From NCBI RefSeq assembly GCF_905207935.1, contig NZ_CAJLNI010000040.1, positions 1 through 15,040 of the forward strand: DNA of 15,040 nucleotides, given 5' to 3'. Made by a program: the position numbers and the translations under genes. Below, piece after piece: positions 1-7,215 of this stretch (position 1 is the stretch's first letter; every line of letters begins with the position of its first letter). Origin of the DNA: an uncultured Haemophilus sp. GTDB lineage: Bacteria; Pseudomonadota; Gammaproteobacteria; Enterobacterales; Pasteurellaceae. A model generated the notes under the pieces. That model was not told the DNA's origin. It made no database searches and saw only the letters and a program-made list of their open reading frames with translations.

Positions 1-363
1 TGCTGGTTTTTAGAAGCAGAAATGTTTAAATCTTGGATGCACCGTGAAGCCATGGGCAGTCTAATTTTGCATATTGCTTATGAAAATCCAGAAATTCAAA
101 AGAAAGTCGCCGTACCGATAGGCACATACCGCCCGGTATGCGAATATCAAAATTACCTATTACGGGATTTTCTGTTGGACTATATGTGTAGTGATGATGG
201 CGATAAAGAATATGCCCGTTACTTCAAGAAAGAGAAACGCATTTGGTTAGACTATTTGGGGTGGTTCTATCGCTTTAGTCTCTTTCCCGCGCGGGGTTAT
301 AACGAAAAGAAAACCGAAGCCAAGATTCAAGCCTGGCTTGAGAAATATGGGGATGGGCAGTAA
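1..363 (+). CDS. Unrecognised protein, 3' part of a gene cut by the left window edge
   Basis: The reading frame is open from the first base of the window. The codons before the ATG at 22 (Cys-Trp-Phe-Leu-Glu-Ala-Glu) read straight into it, and there is no convincing ribosome binding site before that ATG, so the true start probably lies upstream and only the C-terminal 120 or so residues are seen. The visible part is rich in aromatic and charged residues (Trp, Tyr, Lys, Arg), has no clear membrane segment or signal peptide, and ends in a basic helix-like tail (EAKIQAWLEKYG). I do not recognise the family. The layout of its C-terminal half (a 'DFL' segment, a Trp-rich stretch, then an amphipathic helix ending in Tyr-Lys-Trp-like residues) loosely resembles the C-terminal third of the membrane protein at 3415-4530, so the two could be distant relatives; this is weak inference. 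A hairpin follows 20 bases after the stop. Confidence 0.6.
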   Translation, partial: CWFLEAEMFKSWMHREAMGSLILHIAYENPEIQKKVAVPIGTYRPVCEYQNYLLRDFLLDYMCSDDGDKEYARYFKKEKRIWLDYLGWFYRFSLFPARGYNEKKTEAKIQAWLEKYGDGQ

Positions 364-380
364 AAACATCTAGAAATCTA

Positions 381-389
381 ACCGCACTT
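381..389 (-). repeat. DNA uptake signal sequence (perfect 9-mer)
   Basis: ACCGCACTT is the complement of the Haemophilus uptake signal AAGTGCGGT. It lies between the first gene and the IS remnant and is the last perfect copy before a gap of about 4.2 kb. Confidence 0.85.
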
Positions 390-411
390 TAGAGATAACG
401 CTTTAAAGTGC
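384..411. terminator. Hairpin after the first gene, built on an uptake signal
   Basis: An 8-bp perfect inverted repeat, GCACTTTA at 384-391 and TAAAGTGC at 404-411, surrounds a 12-base loop. It starts 20 bases after the stop codon at 361-363, and its left arm overlaps a perfect uptake signal at 381-389. No long T-run follows on the plus strand, so it is a weak intrinsic terminator or mRNA-end hairpin. Confidence 0.4.
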
Positions 412-417
412 TCTACT

Positions 418-598
418 CCCCAAAACTTGGACAGATAACCAAACCGAAAGTCGAGCGTCTATGGGTTTCAAAGGCAATAATCTCCTGGTTGACTTAGCTC
501 ATCATCAGCAAGAGATATAGCTTCTCCGCACCTCCCCGAAATTCGGTCACCCACTTTTCATTAAGCTTTGTCGCAGTAAAATTGTGCGTTAATAAATT
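418..598 (-). mobile_element. Decayed IS3-family (IS150-type) transposase OrfB remnant with one IS end
   Basis: Read on the minus strand in the frame whose codons start at 598, 595 and so on, this stretch gives recognisable pieces of an IS3/IS150-group OrfB integrase core: NFTATKLNEKW (about 580-551), then TEF..GG.EKLYL, then NQEIIAFETHRRSTFGLV (about 490-437). These match the family order 'TATKPNEKWVTDVTEF..GGEKLYLSPIIDLFNQEIIAFETHRRP.F.LV' as I know it. The gene is dead: a TAA stop sits at 496-494, a few residues are missing between KWVT and TEF, and the C-terminal third is gone. The frame instead runs directly into CTGTCCAAGTTTTGGGG (434-418), which looks like an IS150-type terminal repeat. 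The upstream half of the element is absent and the remnant abuts the lipoprotein stop codon. The family call rests on remembered motifs. Confidence 0.72.
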
Positions 599-3279
599 CA
601 GTACCACATTGATCTTATATCTTCAAAAAGCCAAGTCGTATAATATTGCATATAATTCTGACCATCATAATGATAATAGGTGTAAGGTTCACCTATATAG
701 CCTTGATAAAAATTATTATATTTTTGTTTCAATAGGATATAAGTTTTATTCATTTCCCATTCAGCAGTATCAGTCGGTGACTTATAATTTTTCTCTAAAG
801 AGATTAATCTAGTTCCCAAATTTTCATCACTATTACTTGCTTCAATGACAAATTTCTTATATTCCTCTTGATATTGCACTCGCATAAAATTATAAGCTAA
901 GAACTGATCTGCCAAATATTTTACCTCAGGGTCAGTAATCTTTAAATCTTCAATTTCATTTTTCATTCTTTTTAAATGATCAATATAATCATCAAATAAA
1001 ACGATTAAAGGTGATGTATCATCACCTAAATAAAACTCTGTAAGTTTATTTTTTAATTGAGCACTTTTTTGTAGGTTAGTAGACTCTACTTGATAAAAAT
1101 AATTAACCAGTTTTTTATAATCTTTCTTTCCTGAAGCTAGGATGTTTTCACTAATAGCAATCGGCTCGGTTGGAACTATGCCATATTGTTCTTGATTATC
1201 ATGTTGGCGTTGTGCATATATTACAGAATCATGACCATCTCGGTTCACAATAATGTTTCGATCGTGATAAATATTGGTAAAGTCATTTTGTTCTATACGA
1301 AAATTCTCGCTGGGAAAAATGCTACTAATAATTTGTTTATTTTCAACTACATCCCATACTCCCCAAAGTTCATTTTTCTTCACAGAAAAGAATCGACTTT
1401 CCTCCTTTTCTGATTCTCCAAAATAATCACCATTATTTAAAGAATAGACCCAGTCATAATCAATCGGAATAATAATCTCCCCTTTCAGATTAATCATGCC
1501 AGATTTCTTATCTATACGAACTAAATACTGGTTAGTATTATGCATTGCGAGATCATCATATTGCGCCGTAATAATCACTTCACCAGTTGGGGCAATGAGC
1601 CCCCATTTATCTTTTTGTTTAAACCGAAATACCTGATAGTGCTCAACAAAATCCAAGTCCTGATACTCAAAAGGTAATACTGCCTGCCCGGCATAATCAA
1701 TAATTCCTACCATTCCGTCTTGTTTGGCAATAATTGCTCCGTTCGGGAAAAATTCTTTTAATTTATCATTATTGAGCATTTTTATTTTATCACTTTCATA
1801 GGTAAAGTCTGTTATTGGTTTACCGGTGAGTGAGAATAATGCTATTTTTTCCCCTTTAGTTGCTATCATAATTGGGGCAAAATAATCATCATAGAGGTCT
1901 TTATAGATAGGCTCAAAAATCACTTTTCCTGCAACACTATATATTCCGTGCAGATTGTCAAACGTGGTAACATTAATTTCATCATATGAATTATAAGATA
2001 TACTCTGGAACTTTGCGGGAATAAGTTCTTTCAAATCACTATTTAACATCCCAAAATTATCAATAAGACGGGTTTCAATTAACGTCGAATGATTTTGAGT
2101 TTTTATAGCATCGAACTCAGTATATTTATAATCCAACACTATATTTCCATTAAGATCAATCAACGCACTCTCATAGTTTTCAAAAGATGACAAATTTTTT
2201 CCTTTAGAAATTTGAATGTATTGATCTTCAATAAATTTTACCTTAAGTAGATGATCAAAAAGTTTCTTACCTGATTTTGTCCATATAGAATATTGTTTAT
2301 TCTTATCATTAATTACAGACATGACTTGACTATCTTTTGATAATCCATCGACAACTTGATAGCCCTTCGGCAGTACAATTAATTTTCCATCCAATGAGTA
2401 AAATTGCCGCTCTTCGCTTTTCCAACGTCCTGCAATAAGAAGTCCACCATCTAATGAAAACTCATTTTCTGAAATAACTGGAATAATCTCACGATTATTT
2501 TTCACTATGCCATATTTTTGGTCTTTCTGAACTTGAATATAACCTTCATCAAGGAGAGAATATTGATCATATAACTCTGCATCTAATACAATTTCACCTC
2601 GTTGATTAACTACAACACGAGATATTACCTCATCGGTTTTGAGATCGCGTTCGATTAATTCAACATACCCTTTACCCACATAGCCTGCCTCTTGATATTT
2701 AAAAGGTACAACAACTTCCTTTGTTTCAATATTAATTGCTCCCCAGTTAGCCTGTACATCTAAAAAATAAACAACGGGATAAAAATAATTTACTTCCGGC
2801 TTTGATGAAATATTAAGATAGTGACGTACCGGGTCTGGTAAAGCATTTTCTGAATAATATAAGTAAGAGCTATAATTAGGCCCCGTATGAAGAATACCCA
2901 TATCTTTATATTTCGGCTCAACCACTACCTGACCTTGGTTATCTAATATCCCAATATGATTATTTTTTACCCCATACCAATACCCTTTTTCATAAGGCTC
3001 TAACTGACTATAGTTTGAACCATGGGCCTTGCGATATAGTTCATTTTCGATATCCGCCAGTTTGGAAATCAAAGGATTTCTGCATTCTTCAATGAGTTTC
3101 TTTTGTTGAGAGATCCTAGGTGCTTGTAACTGATGACACTGTTCAAACTGAGTAAGTACATCGGCTTTTTGTTGATCCAGTGACGGTTCTGCTGTGGTAT
3201 TCGAAATGAAGTTTGTGTCGCAGGCAACAAGACAAAAGCAAAAGAGACAAAGAGATAATTTAGTAATGATATGTTTCAT
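598..3279 (-). CDS. Large WG-repeat lipoprotein, function unknown
   Basis: The 893-residue protein begins with a lipoprotein signal peptide: Lys-rich start, hydrophobic core, and lipobox Leu-Val-Ala-Cys with the lipidated Cys at residue 20. Residue 21 is Asp, which in E. coli-like Lol sorting is an inner-membrane retention signal. A short linker with two cysteines (48, 66) leads into a long array of degenerate WG-type beta repeats, about residues 98-650. Examples are YGVKNNHIGILDNQGQVVVEPKY (split here: YGVKNNHIG at 102, VVVEPKY at 118), NWGAIN at 178, KYGIVKN at 255, MVGIIDYAGQAVLPFEY at 523, KWGLIAPTGE at 558, SGMINLKGE at 593 and LWGVWD at 638. Residues 715-893 look mainly helical and lack the repeats. 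WG-repeat proteins are widespread but poorly defined functionally. The gene is AT-rich, holds no perfect uptake signal, diverges from the membrane protein at 3415, and ends flush against an IS remnant. No good ribosome binding site precedes the ATG, but the signal peptide supports this start. Confidence 0.85.
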   Translation of the reverse strand: MKHIITKLSLCLFCFCLVACDTNFISNTTAEPSLDQQKADVLTQFEQCHQLQAPRISQQKKLIEECRNPLISKLADIENELYRKAHGSNYSQLEPYEKGYWYGVKNNHIGILDNQGQVVVEPKYKDMGILHTGPNYSSYLYYSENALPDPVRHYLNISSKPEVNYFYPVVYFLDVQANWGAINIETKEVVVPFKYQEAGYVGKGYVELIERDLKTDEVISRVVVNQRGEIVLDAELYDQYSLLDEGYIQVQKDQKYGIVKNNREIIPVISENEFSLDGGLLIAGRWKSEERQFYSLDGKLIVLPKGYQVVDGLSKDSQVMSVINDKNKQYSIWTKSGKKLFDHLLKVKFIEDQYIQISKGKNLSSFENYESALIDLNGNIVLDYKYTEFDAIKTQNHSTLIETRLIDNFGMLNSDLKELIPAKFQSISYNSYDEINVTTFDNLHGIYSVAGKVIFEPIYKDLYDDYFAPIMIATKGEKIALFSLTGKPITDFTYESDKIKMLNNDKLKEFFPNGAIIAKQDGMVGIIDYAGQAVLPFEYQDLDFVEHYQVFRFKQKDKWGLIAPTGEVIITAQYDDLAMHNTNQYLVRIDKKSGMINLKGEIIIPIDYDWVYSLNNGDYFGESEKEESRFFSVKKNELWGVWDVVENKQIISSIFPSENFRIEQNDFTNIYHDRNIIVNRDGHDSVIYAQRQHDNQEQYGIVPTEPIAISENILASGKKDYKKLVNYFYQVESTNLQKSAQLKNKLTEFYLGDDTSPLIVLFDDYIDHLKRMKNEIEDLKITDPEVKYLADQFLAYNFMRVQYQEEYKKFVIEASNSDENLGTRLISLEKNYKSPTDTAEWEMNKTYILLKQKYNNFYQGYIGEPYTYYHYDGQNYMQYYTTWLFEDIRSMWY

Positions 3280-3344
3280 GTTAATATTGAAAGAAGATAT
3301 AAACAGTTTAAGTTTATCATAATAGACAACTACTTAAGGAAAAA

Positions 3345-3373
3345 TTTACACATTTTTAACTGCACTTTTATAC
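3345..3373 (+). promoter_or_regulatory. Probable sigma-70 promoter for the 3415 gene
   Basis: TTTACA at 3345-3350 (5 of 6 matches to the -35 consensus) is separated by 17 bases from TTATAC at 3368-3373, a moderate -10. A one-mismatch uptake-signal variant (ACTGCACTT, 3359-3367) lies in the spacer. The ribosome binding site GAGGAA at 3404-3409 is 5 bases before the ATG at 3415. This 135-base region must also hold the promoter for the divergent lipoprotein gene, which I could not place. Confidence 0.45.
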
Positions 3374-3414
3374 GGCAGTGATAAACTTAACGCATTACTT
3401 TTTGAGGAAAATGA

Positions 3415-4530
3415 ATGAAACCCGCTTATACCGAAAAACTTTTAGCCCGTCATGTGAGATTTTTAAATCCCGATCTGATCGAGATCCATCGCCCCATGAT
3501 GCAGATATGGCGACTTATAATTATTGTCATTGGTTTGTTATTAGCTTTTATCGGTTGGGTAAAACACGCTGATACAATATATACACGAGATGATACTTTT
3601 GTGACTTATGTGAAGTGGTTTATTCAACCTTCTACTGAAAAGCATAAGGCATACCTACAATATGCTGAAGAACAAATAAAAGAAAACCAAGCGCTTGAAG
3701 CCCAACTTAAGGAATTAGCCAAAGGCTCAACATTACCGACTAATTTTATTGCATTTAGAGAACGTCACGCTGATCTTGATTATTTCCGCGCTCAAAAACA
3801 ATGGGATAATTATTTAGAATTACAACAAAAATTAGCAAAAAGTTCTGTTCAATCTGAGCAAGAATACTATCAATCTTACGAAAGGTATACTTTTGAAGTC
3901 AAACGTCAGGTTGCCCTTAGTCTTATTGGTTTCCCACTTGCTGCATTCTTTATTAGCTTACTTTTACCTAACCAACGACTTATTCGCATTGATCGACGTC
4001 GTCGCATGATTTATGTTAAAGACGACCAATTTTATATTCATCAACTACCGGAATGGACTATGTATGACGATATAGAAAAAGTCAATTTGCCTTTATTCTT
4101 ATCACACGAAGGGCTACATTTCGTTTTACCGGATTCAAAAATGAAAGAATTATATCTAGTTAAAGTCGGCCGTCTAGGCTTGATAAATATACAAGGATTA
4201 CAAATGTTTATTCAGGATTTCCTTTCCGGCAAGTATATCCATTTTGCTCATACTACCTCAGCTAAATCATGGAATATACTTGATCTTTTATTAGGAAAAG
4301 CTTTTTATTCTGATAAATATACGTCGGAAGAAATTGAAAAAGCGATAGAAAATTATCAAAAAAATTGGGTAAATTTATCTTTTGAAGAACAAAAAGTGCG
4401 AGCTGAAAAGCTTTATCAAGATATGCAAGAAAAGCTCCAAAACAAAATAAGCAATCTCAAAATAATACTGGGTATCATTATGTTAATTTATGCGATTTTC
4501 CATTTGCTCCGAGCATTTAGGCTCGCGTAG
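3415..4530 (+). CDS. Uncharacterised inner-membrane protein with three predicted helices
   Basis: The 371-residue protein has two well-separated hydrophobic helices near residues 30-48 and 164-184, and a third at the very C-terminus (about 348-367). Between the first two lies a long charged, Gln/Glu/Lys-rich stretch (about 75-160) that probably forms helices or a coiled coil. After the second helix comes a very basic motif, RIDRRRRMIYV (191-201), then a beta-rich soluble part and an amphipathic helical segment (about 300-345). The arrangement of hydrophobic helices followed by an 'R.R..R.VYV' motif recalls the DUF6708-type proteins sometimes found near type VI secretion genes; this is memory-based resemblance only. 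The start is supported by GAGGAA 5 bases upstream. The gene is AT-rich and transcribed away from the WG-repeat lipoprotein, suggesting a shared accessory locus. No enzymatic motif was seen. Confidence 0.75.
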   Translation: MKPAYTEKLLARHVRFLNPDLIEIHRPMMQIWRLIIIVIGLLLAFIGWVKHADTIYTRDDTFVTYVKWFIQPSTEKHKAYLQYAEEQIKENQALEAQLKELAKGSTLPTNFIAFRERHADLDYFRAQKQWDNYLELQQKLAKSSVQSEQEYYQSYERYTFEVKRQVALSLIGFPLAAFFISLLLPNQRLIRIDRRRRMIYVKDDQFYIHQLPEWTMYDDIEKVNLPLFLSHEGLHFVLPDSKMKELYLVKVGRLGLINIQGLQMFIQDFLSGKYIHFAHTTSAKSWNILDLLLGKAFYSDKYTSEEIEKAIENYQKNWVNLSFEEQKVRAEKLYQDMQEKLQNKISNLKIILGIIMLIYAIFHLLRAFRLA

Positions 4531-4617
4531 AGCTGAAAGACTTGCTTTATCGCTTAATTTGGGTCATTACAGACGGTAAGTCTTCAGGTAAATATGATTT
4601 ATTAAATTAATTGATAA

Positions 4618-4626
4618 AAGTGCGGT
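4618..4626 (+). repeat. DNA uptake signal sequence (perfect 9-mer)
   Basis: AAGTGCGGT lies in the intergenic region between the membrane protein and the peroxidase. It is the inverted partner of the copy at 4672-4680, and the pair could form a long stem with a 45-base loop. Confidence 0.85.
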
Positions 4627-4663
4627 TAAGATTTCAAACATTTTTGTGTGTTTTGACAAACCC

Positions 4664-4689
4664 AAAAAACGACCGCACTTGGGTCGTTT
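4664..4689 (-). terminator. Intrinsic terminator of the peroxidase gene
   Basis: AAACGACC (4667-4674) and GGTCGTTT (4682-4689) form an 8-bp perfect stem with a 7-base loop. Read on the minus strand, the hairpin runs into six T (complement of 4664-4669), the classic Rho-independent form. It lies 20 bases past the peroxidase stop at 4709 and has an uptake signal embedded in its left arm and loop. It may also stop transcription arriving from the 3415-4530 gene. Confidence 0.75.
4672..4680 (-). repeat. DNA uptake signal sequence (perfect 9-mer)
   Basis: ACCGCACTT is embedded in the terminator hairpin at 4667-4689 and oriented opposite to the copy at 4618-4626. Confidence 0.85.
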
Positions 4690-4708
4690 CTATTTATAGC
4701 TTAAAGGA

Positions 4709-6097
4709 TTATTTTAATTTTTCACCTTTAAATTTACCGGTCAAACTTTCTAAGAAAGAGGTGATGTCCTCTACATCTTTTTGAGCAGGCTGTTGCACGT
4801 TACTTTGGTATTTCAACATTGCACTCACAGCATCTTTTAGCTCTTTTGCTGACGCATCATGGAAATATGGTGCGGTAAGAGCGATGTTACGTAAAGTTGG
4901 CACTTTGAAGCGATGCATATCGAATGGATCTTTAGTTTGTGCAAAGCGACCTTCATCTGCATCAGTTAATGGCGTACCACGATCTTTAAAGTAATCGCCG
5001 TAGAGTCCCATGTATTCATAAGATTGTCCACCCATTGCTACGCCAGTATGACAAGTATCACATTTATGTTGTTTGAATAACTCATAACCGCGAACTTGTT
5101 GCTCGGTTAAGGCTGTTTTATCCCCTTTCAAATAACGGTCAAAATCACTGTTTGGCGTAATTAATGTTTTTTCATATTCACCAATTGCATGAGTTAAGGT
5201 TTCTTTCGTCACTTGTGGATATTCTTTTAAGAATTCTTTTTTGAATTCTTCATCCATTTCAAAACGTGCCACGATGTCATCCCAAGAGTGCGAGCCCATT
5301 TCTACCGGATTTGTTGGAGGACCTTTCGCTTGATCTGCTAAATCTGCCGCACGTCCATCCCAGAATTGAACAAAGTTGAATGCAGCATTGAATACGGTTG
5401 GTGCGTTAATTGGACCTTTTTTACCTTCAATCCCTGTTGAAGTATCAAGTCTATCCACACCACCTTTATCTAATTGGTGACAAGTGTGACATTGAATAGA
5501 ACCATCGCCTGATAAACGACCATCAAAGAAAAGATCATGACCTAATGCAACTTTTGCTTCATCAGTCGCAATACTGTCTGGAATCGGTTGTACTAAACGA
5601 TCTGCATCAACATTTGGTGTTTCTTTTGGTAAAGACATTTTACGTGCTTCACGAATCCAGTTAAGCAATGCCACTTTTTCTTGCTCATCTGGTTTGCTTC
5701 CCCAGTGAAGATGTCTGAATTTAGCAATTGGCATTTCATTATTTTCAAGTACGCGTTGTAATTTTGCTAAATCAGCTTGGGATAATTTGCTCGGATCTTT
5801 TAAGCCTTCAAGTAAACGATCTAGACGGAAAGCACGAAGTCCACGCTGAATATCCGATTGCATTTCATCCCCCACAATCGGAAATTTTGAATAAAATGGA
5901 AGTGGAGTGTTTGGACTATGACAATATTGGCAGCTGTTATCAAACAATGCTTTTGCCACTTTTTCTTGTTCGCCAGTATAGCGATTTTCCATTAAAAGCT
6001 GGGTCGCATTCTCTTTATCAAATTGGTGTAAATACCCCACAACGCCAAAATAACCTAAGATAGCAATGGCTGCACCGCCAATAATCAGTTTTTTCAT
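4709..6097 (-). CDS. ccp: Tri-heme cytochrome c peroxidase / quinol peroxidase (YhjA-like)
   Basis: The 462-residue protein has a single N-terminal hydrophobic segment (about residues 4-23) that anchors it in the inner membrane facing the periplasm. Three c-type heme motifs follow: CQYCH at 56-60, CHTCH at 203-207 and CDTCH at 346-350. Classical bacterial cytochrome c peroxidases have only the last two; the extra N-terminal heme domain plus membrane anchor is the architecture of E. coli YhjA/Ccp (similar length) and of the Aggregatibacter quinol peroxidase. By family it reduces hydrogen peroxide to water with electrons from cytochromes or directly from quinol, and so links peroxide removal to respiration. 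Other family-like segments are FFDGRLSGDGSIQCHTCH (190-207) and FKVPTLRNIALTAPYFHDA (397-415). GGAGGA precedes the ATG by 4 bases. It is a single-gene unit with its own terminator. Confidence 0.93.
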   Translation of the reverse strand: MKKLIIGGAAIAILGYFGVVGYLHQFDKENATQLLMENRYTGEQEKVAKALFDNSCQYCHSPNTPLPFYSKFPIVGDEMQSDIQRGLRAFRLDRLLEGLKDPSKLSQADLAKLQRVLENNEMPIAKFRHLHWGSKPDEQEKVALLNWIREARKMSLPKETPNVDADRLVQPIPDSIATDEAKVALGHDLFFDGRLSGDGSIQCHTCHQLDKGGVDRLDTSTGIEGKKGPINAPTVFNAAFNFVQFWDGRAADLADQAKGPPTNPVEMGSHSWDDIVARFEMDEEFKKEFLKEYPQVTKETLTHAIGEYEKTLITPNSDFDRYLKGDKTALTEQQVRGYELFKQHKCDTCHTGVAMGGQSYEYMGLYGDYFKDRGTPLTDADEGRFAQTKDPFDMHRFKVPTLRNIALTAPYFHDASAKELKDAVSAMLKYQSNVQQPAQKDVEDITSFLESLTGKFKGEKLK

Positions 6098-6278
6098 CTA
6101 ATCCTCCAAACGATCAATAAAACATAAAAAGAAAGGTAAAGCTTAAAGTTAGGTGATTATGCCAAAAAATTGACTTATTTTTTATGTGGATTTAATCTGC
6201 TTTTACTATAGATTCGATTGATTGTATTTAAGATATTTTTACTTTATAGAGGGCTAATTTCTTTTAGAATTTAGCAAT

Positions 6279-6304
6279 AAAAAATGCGGTTATTTCTAAC
6301 CGCA
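6279..6304 (-). terminator. Intrinsic terminator of hflKC, containing an uptake signal
   Basis: TGCGGTTA (6285-6292) and TAACCGCA (6297-6304) form an 8-bp perfect stem. On the minus strand the loop is GAAA, a stable tetraloop, and six T follow (complement of 6279-6284). It lies 23 bases after the hflC stop. One arm belongs to a perfect uptake signal (6299-6307) and the other to a one-mismatch copy. Confidence 0.85.
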
Positions 6305-6307
6305 CTT
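6299..6307 (-). repeat. DNA uptake signal sequence (perfect 9-mer)
   Basis: ACCGCACTT forms most of one arm of the hflC terminator; the opposite arm carries AAATGCGGT (6282-6290), one mismatch away. Confidence 0.85.
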
Positions 6308-6327
6308 TACTTTTCATTATCTCTTGC

Positions 6328-7215
6328 TTATTTCTTTGGCGCTTGCATAAAGCGGAAGAAATCACTGTCAGGTTTCAAGATCATCATATTACCTGAACCT
6401 TCGAAGCTACTTTCATAGGCTTTTAAGCTACGAATAAAGCTATAAAACTGTGGCTCCTGGGCAAAAGCTTGAGAATATAATTTTGCTGCAGCCGCATCAC
6501 CATTACCACGTAATTCTTGTGCAGTTTTGTTTGCATTCGCTAAGATTAGGGTGACTTTACGATCCACATCCGCTTGAATGAACGCTGCTTTTTCTTTACC
6601 TTGAGAGCGGTGTTCACGGGCAACCGCATCACGTTCTGCACGCATACGTTGGTAAATCGAAGAAGAAACTTCATCCGGTAAATTGATTTGTTTTACGCGA
6701 ACATCGACCACTTCGATCCCTAATTCAGAGGTACTATCCTGCCCTGAATTTAACGCTTTTTTCGCTCCTGCCATTAATTCACCACGCGTACCTGAAACAA
6801 TATCTTTAATCGTGCGTGTACCAATTTCTGAACGCAGACGGTCATTCACTTTACGGCTTAATAAGCTTGAAGCTTGGTTATAATCGCCACCACCCGTTGC
6901 AGTATAAAAACGACCAAAATCGCTGATTTTCCATTTCACATAGGAATCCACCAACAAGTCTTTTTTCTCGACTGTCACAAAACGGGTTGCAGACCCATCA
7001 AGAGTACGAATACGCGCATCAAGTACTTTAATGCTATCAATTAAAGGTAATTTGAAATGCAAACCAGGTTCATACACAACCACTTTGTTTTCTGCATCAC
7101 GTTGTACTTTATTAAAACGTAACATAATGCCACGCGTGCCTTCAGTTACAACCACGATGCTGGAATACAACACCGCAGCAATCACCACAATAATCGGAAG
7201 TAAAAATTTACGCAT
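6328..7215 (-). CDS. hflC: HflC, SPFH-domain regulator of the FtsH protease
   Basis: The 295-residue protein has one N-terminal membrane helix (about residues 4-22) followed by an SPFH/prohibitin domain: TEGTRGIMLRF, then YEPGLHFKLPLIDSI, then a charged helical region with RMRAERDAVAREHRSQGKEK (about 189-208) typical of HflC. By family it forms, with HflK, the large ring assembly in the inner membrane that encloses FtsH and restrains its degradation of membrane proteins; despite early suggestions it is not itself a protease. It is somewhat shorter than E. coli HflC (about 334), mainly in the middle. Its ATG shares one base with the hflK stop (TAATG), which indicates translational coupling and equal production of the two subunits. 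A strong terminator follows. Confidence 0.95.
   Translation of the reverse strand: MRKFLLPIIVVIAAVLYSSIVVVTEGTRGIMLRFNKVQRDAENKVVVYEPGLHFKLPLIDSIKVLDARIRTLDGSATRFVTVEKKDLLVDSYVKWKISDFGRFYTATGGGDYNQASSLLSRKVNDRLRSEIGTRTIKDIVSGTRGELMAGAKKALNSGQDSTSELGIEVVDVRVKQINLPDEVSSSIYQRMRAERDAVAREHRSQGKEKAAFIQADVDRKVTLILANANKTAQELRGNGDAAAAKLYSQAFAQEPQFYSFIRSLKAYESSFEGSGNMMILKPDSDFFRFMQAPKK

Noticed and set aside
582..812. Plus-strand open frame across the 3' end of the lipoprotein gene
   Set aside because: It has no ribosome binding site, overlaps the real gene antisense, and resembles no protein; the same holds for the other antisense frames inside hflK, hflC, thrA, thrB, thrC and ptsG.
3280..3340. Promoter for the WG-repeat lipoprotein on the minus strand
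   Set aside because: AT-rich hexamers occur (for example TTGTCT), but none pairs with a -10 at 16-18 bases, so I did not list one.
4616..4680. The inverted uptake-signal pair 4618/4672 as a terminator for the 3415-4530 gene
   Set aside because: The 45-base loop is long and no T-run follows on the plus strand; the nested hairpin at 4667-4689 is a better candidate and points toward the minus strand.
6098..6260. Possible FNR box (TTGATTGTATTTAA near 6219-6232) controlling the peroxidase gene
   Set aside because: It deviates at two positions of the right half-site, and no -10 lies at the matching distance; the nearest -10-like sequence gives the wrong spacing.
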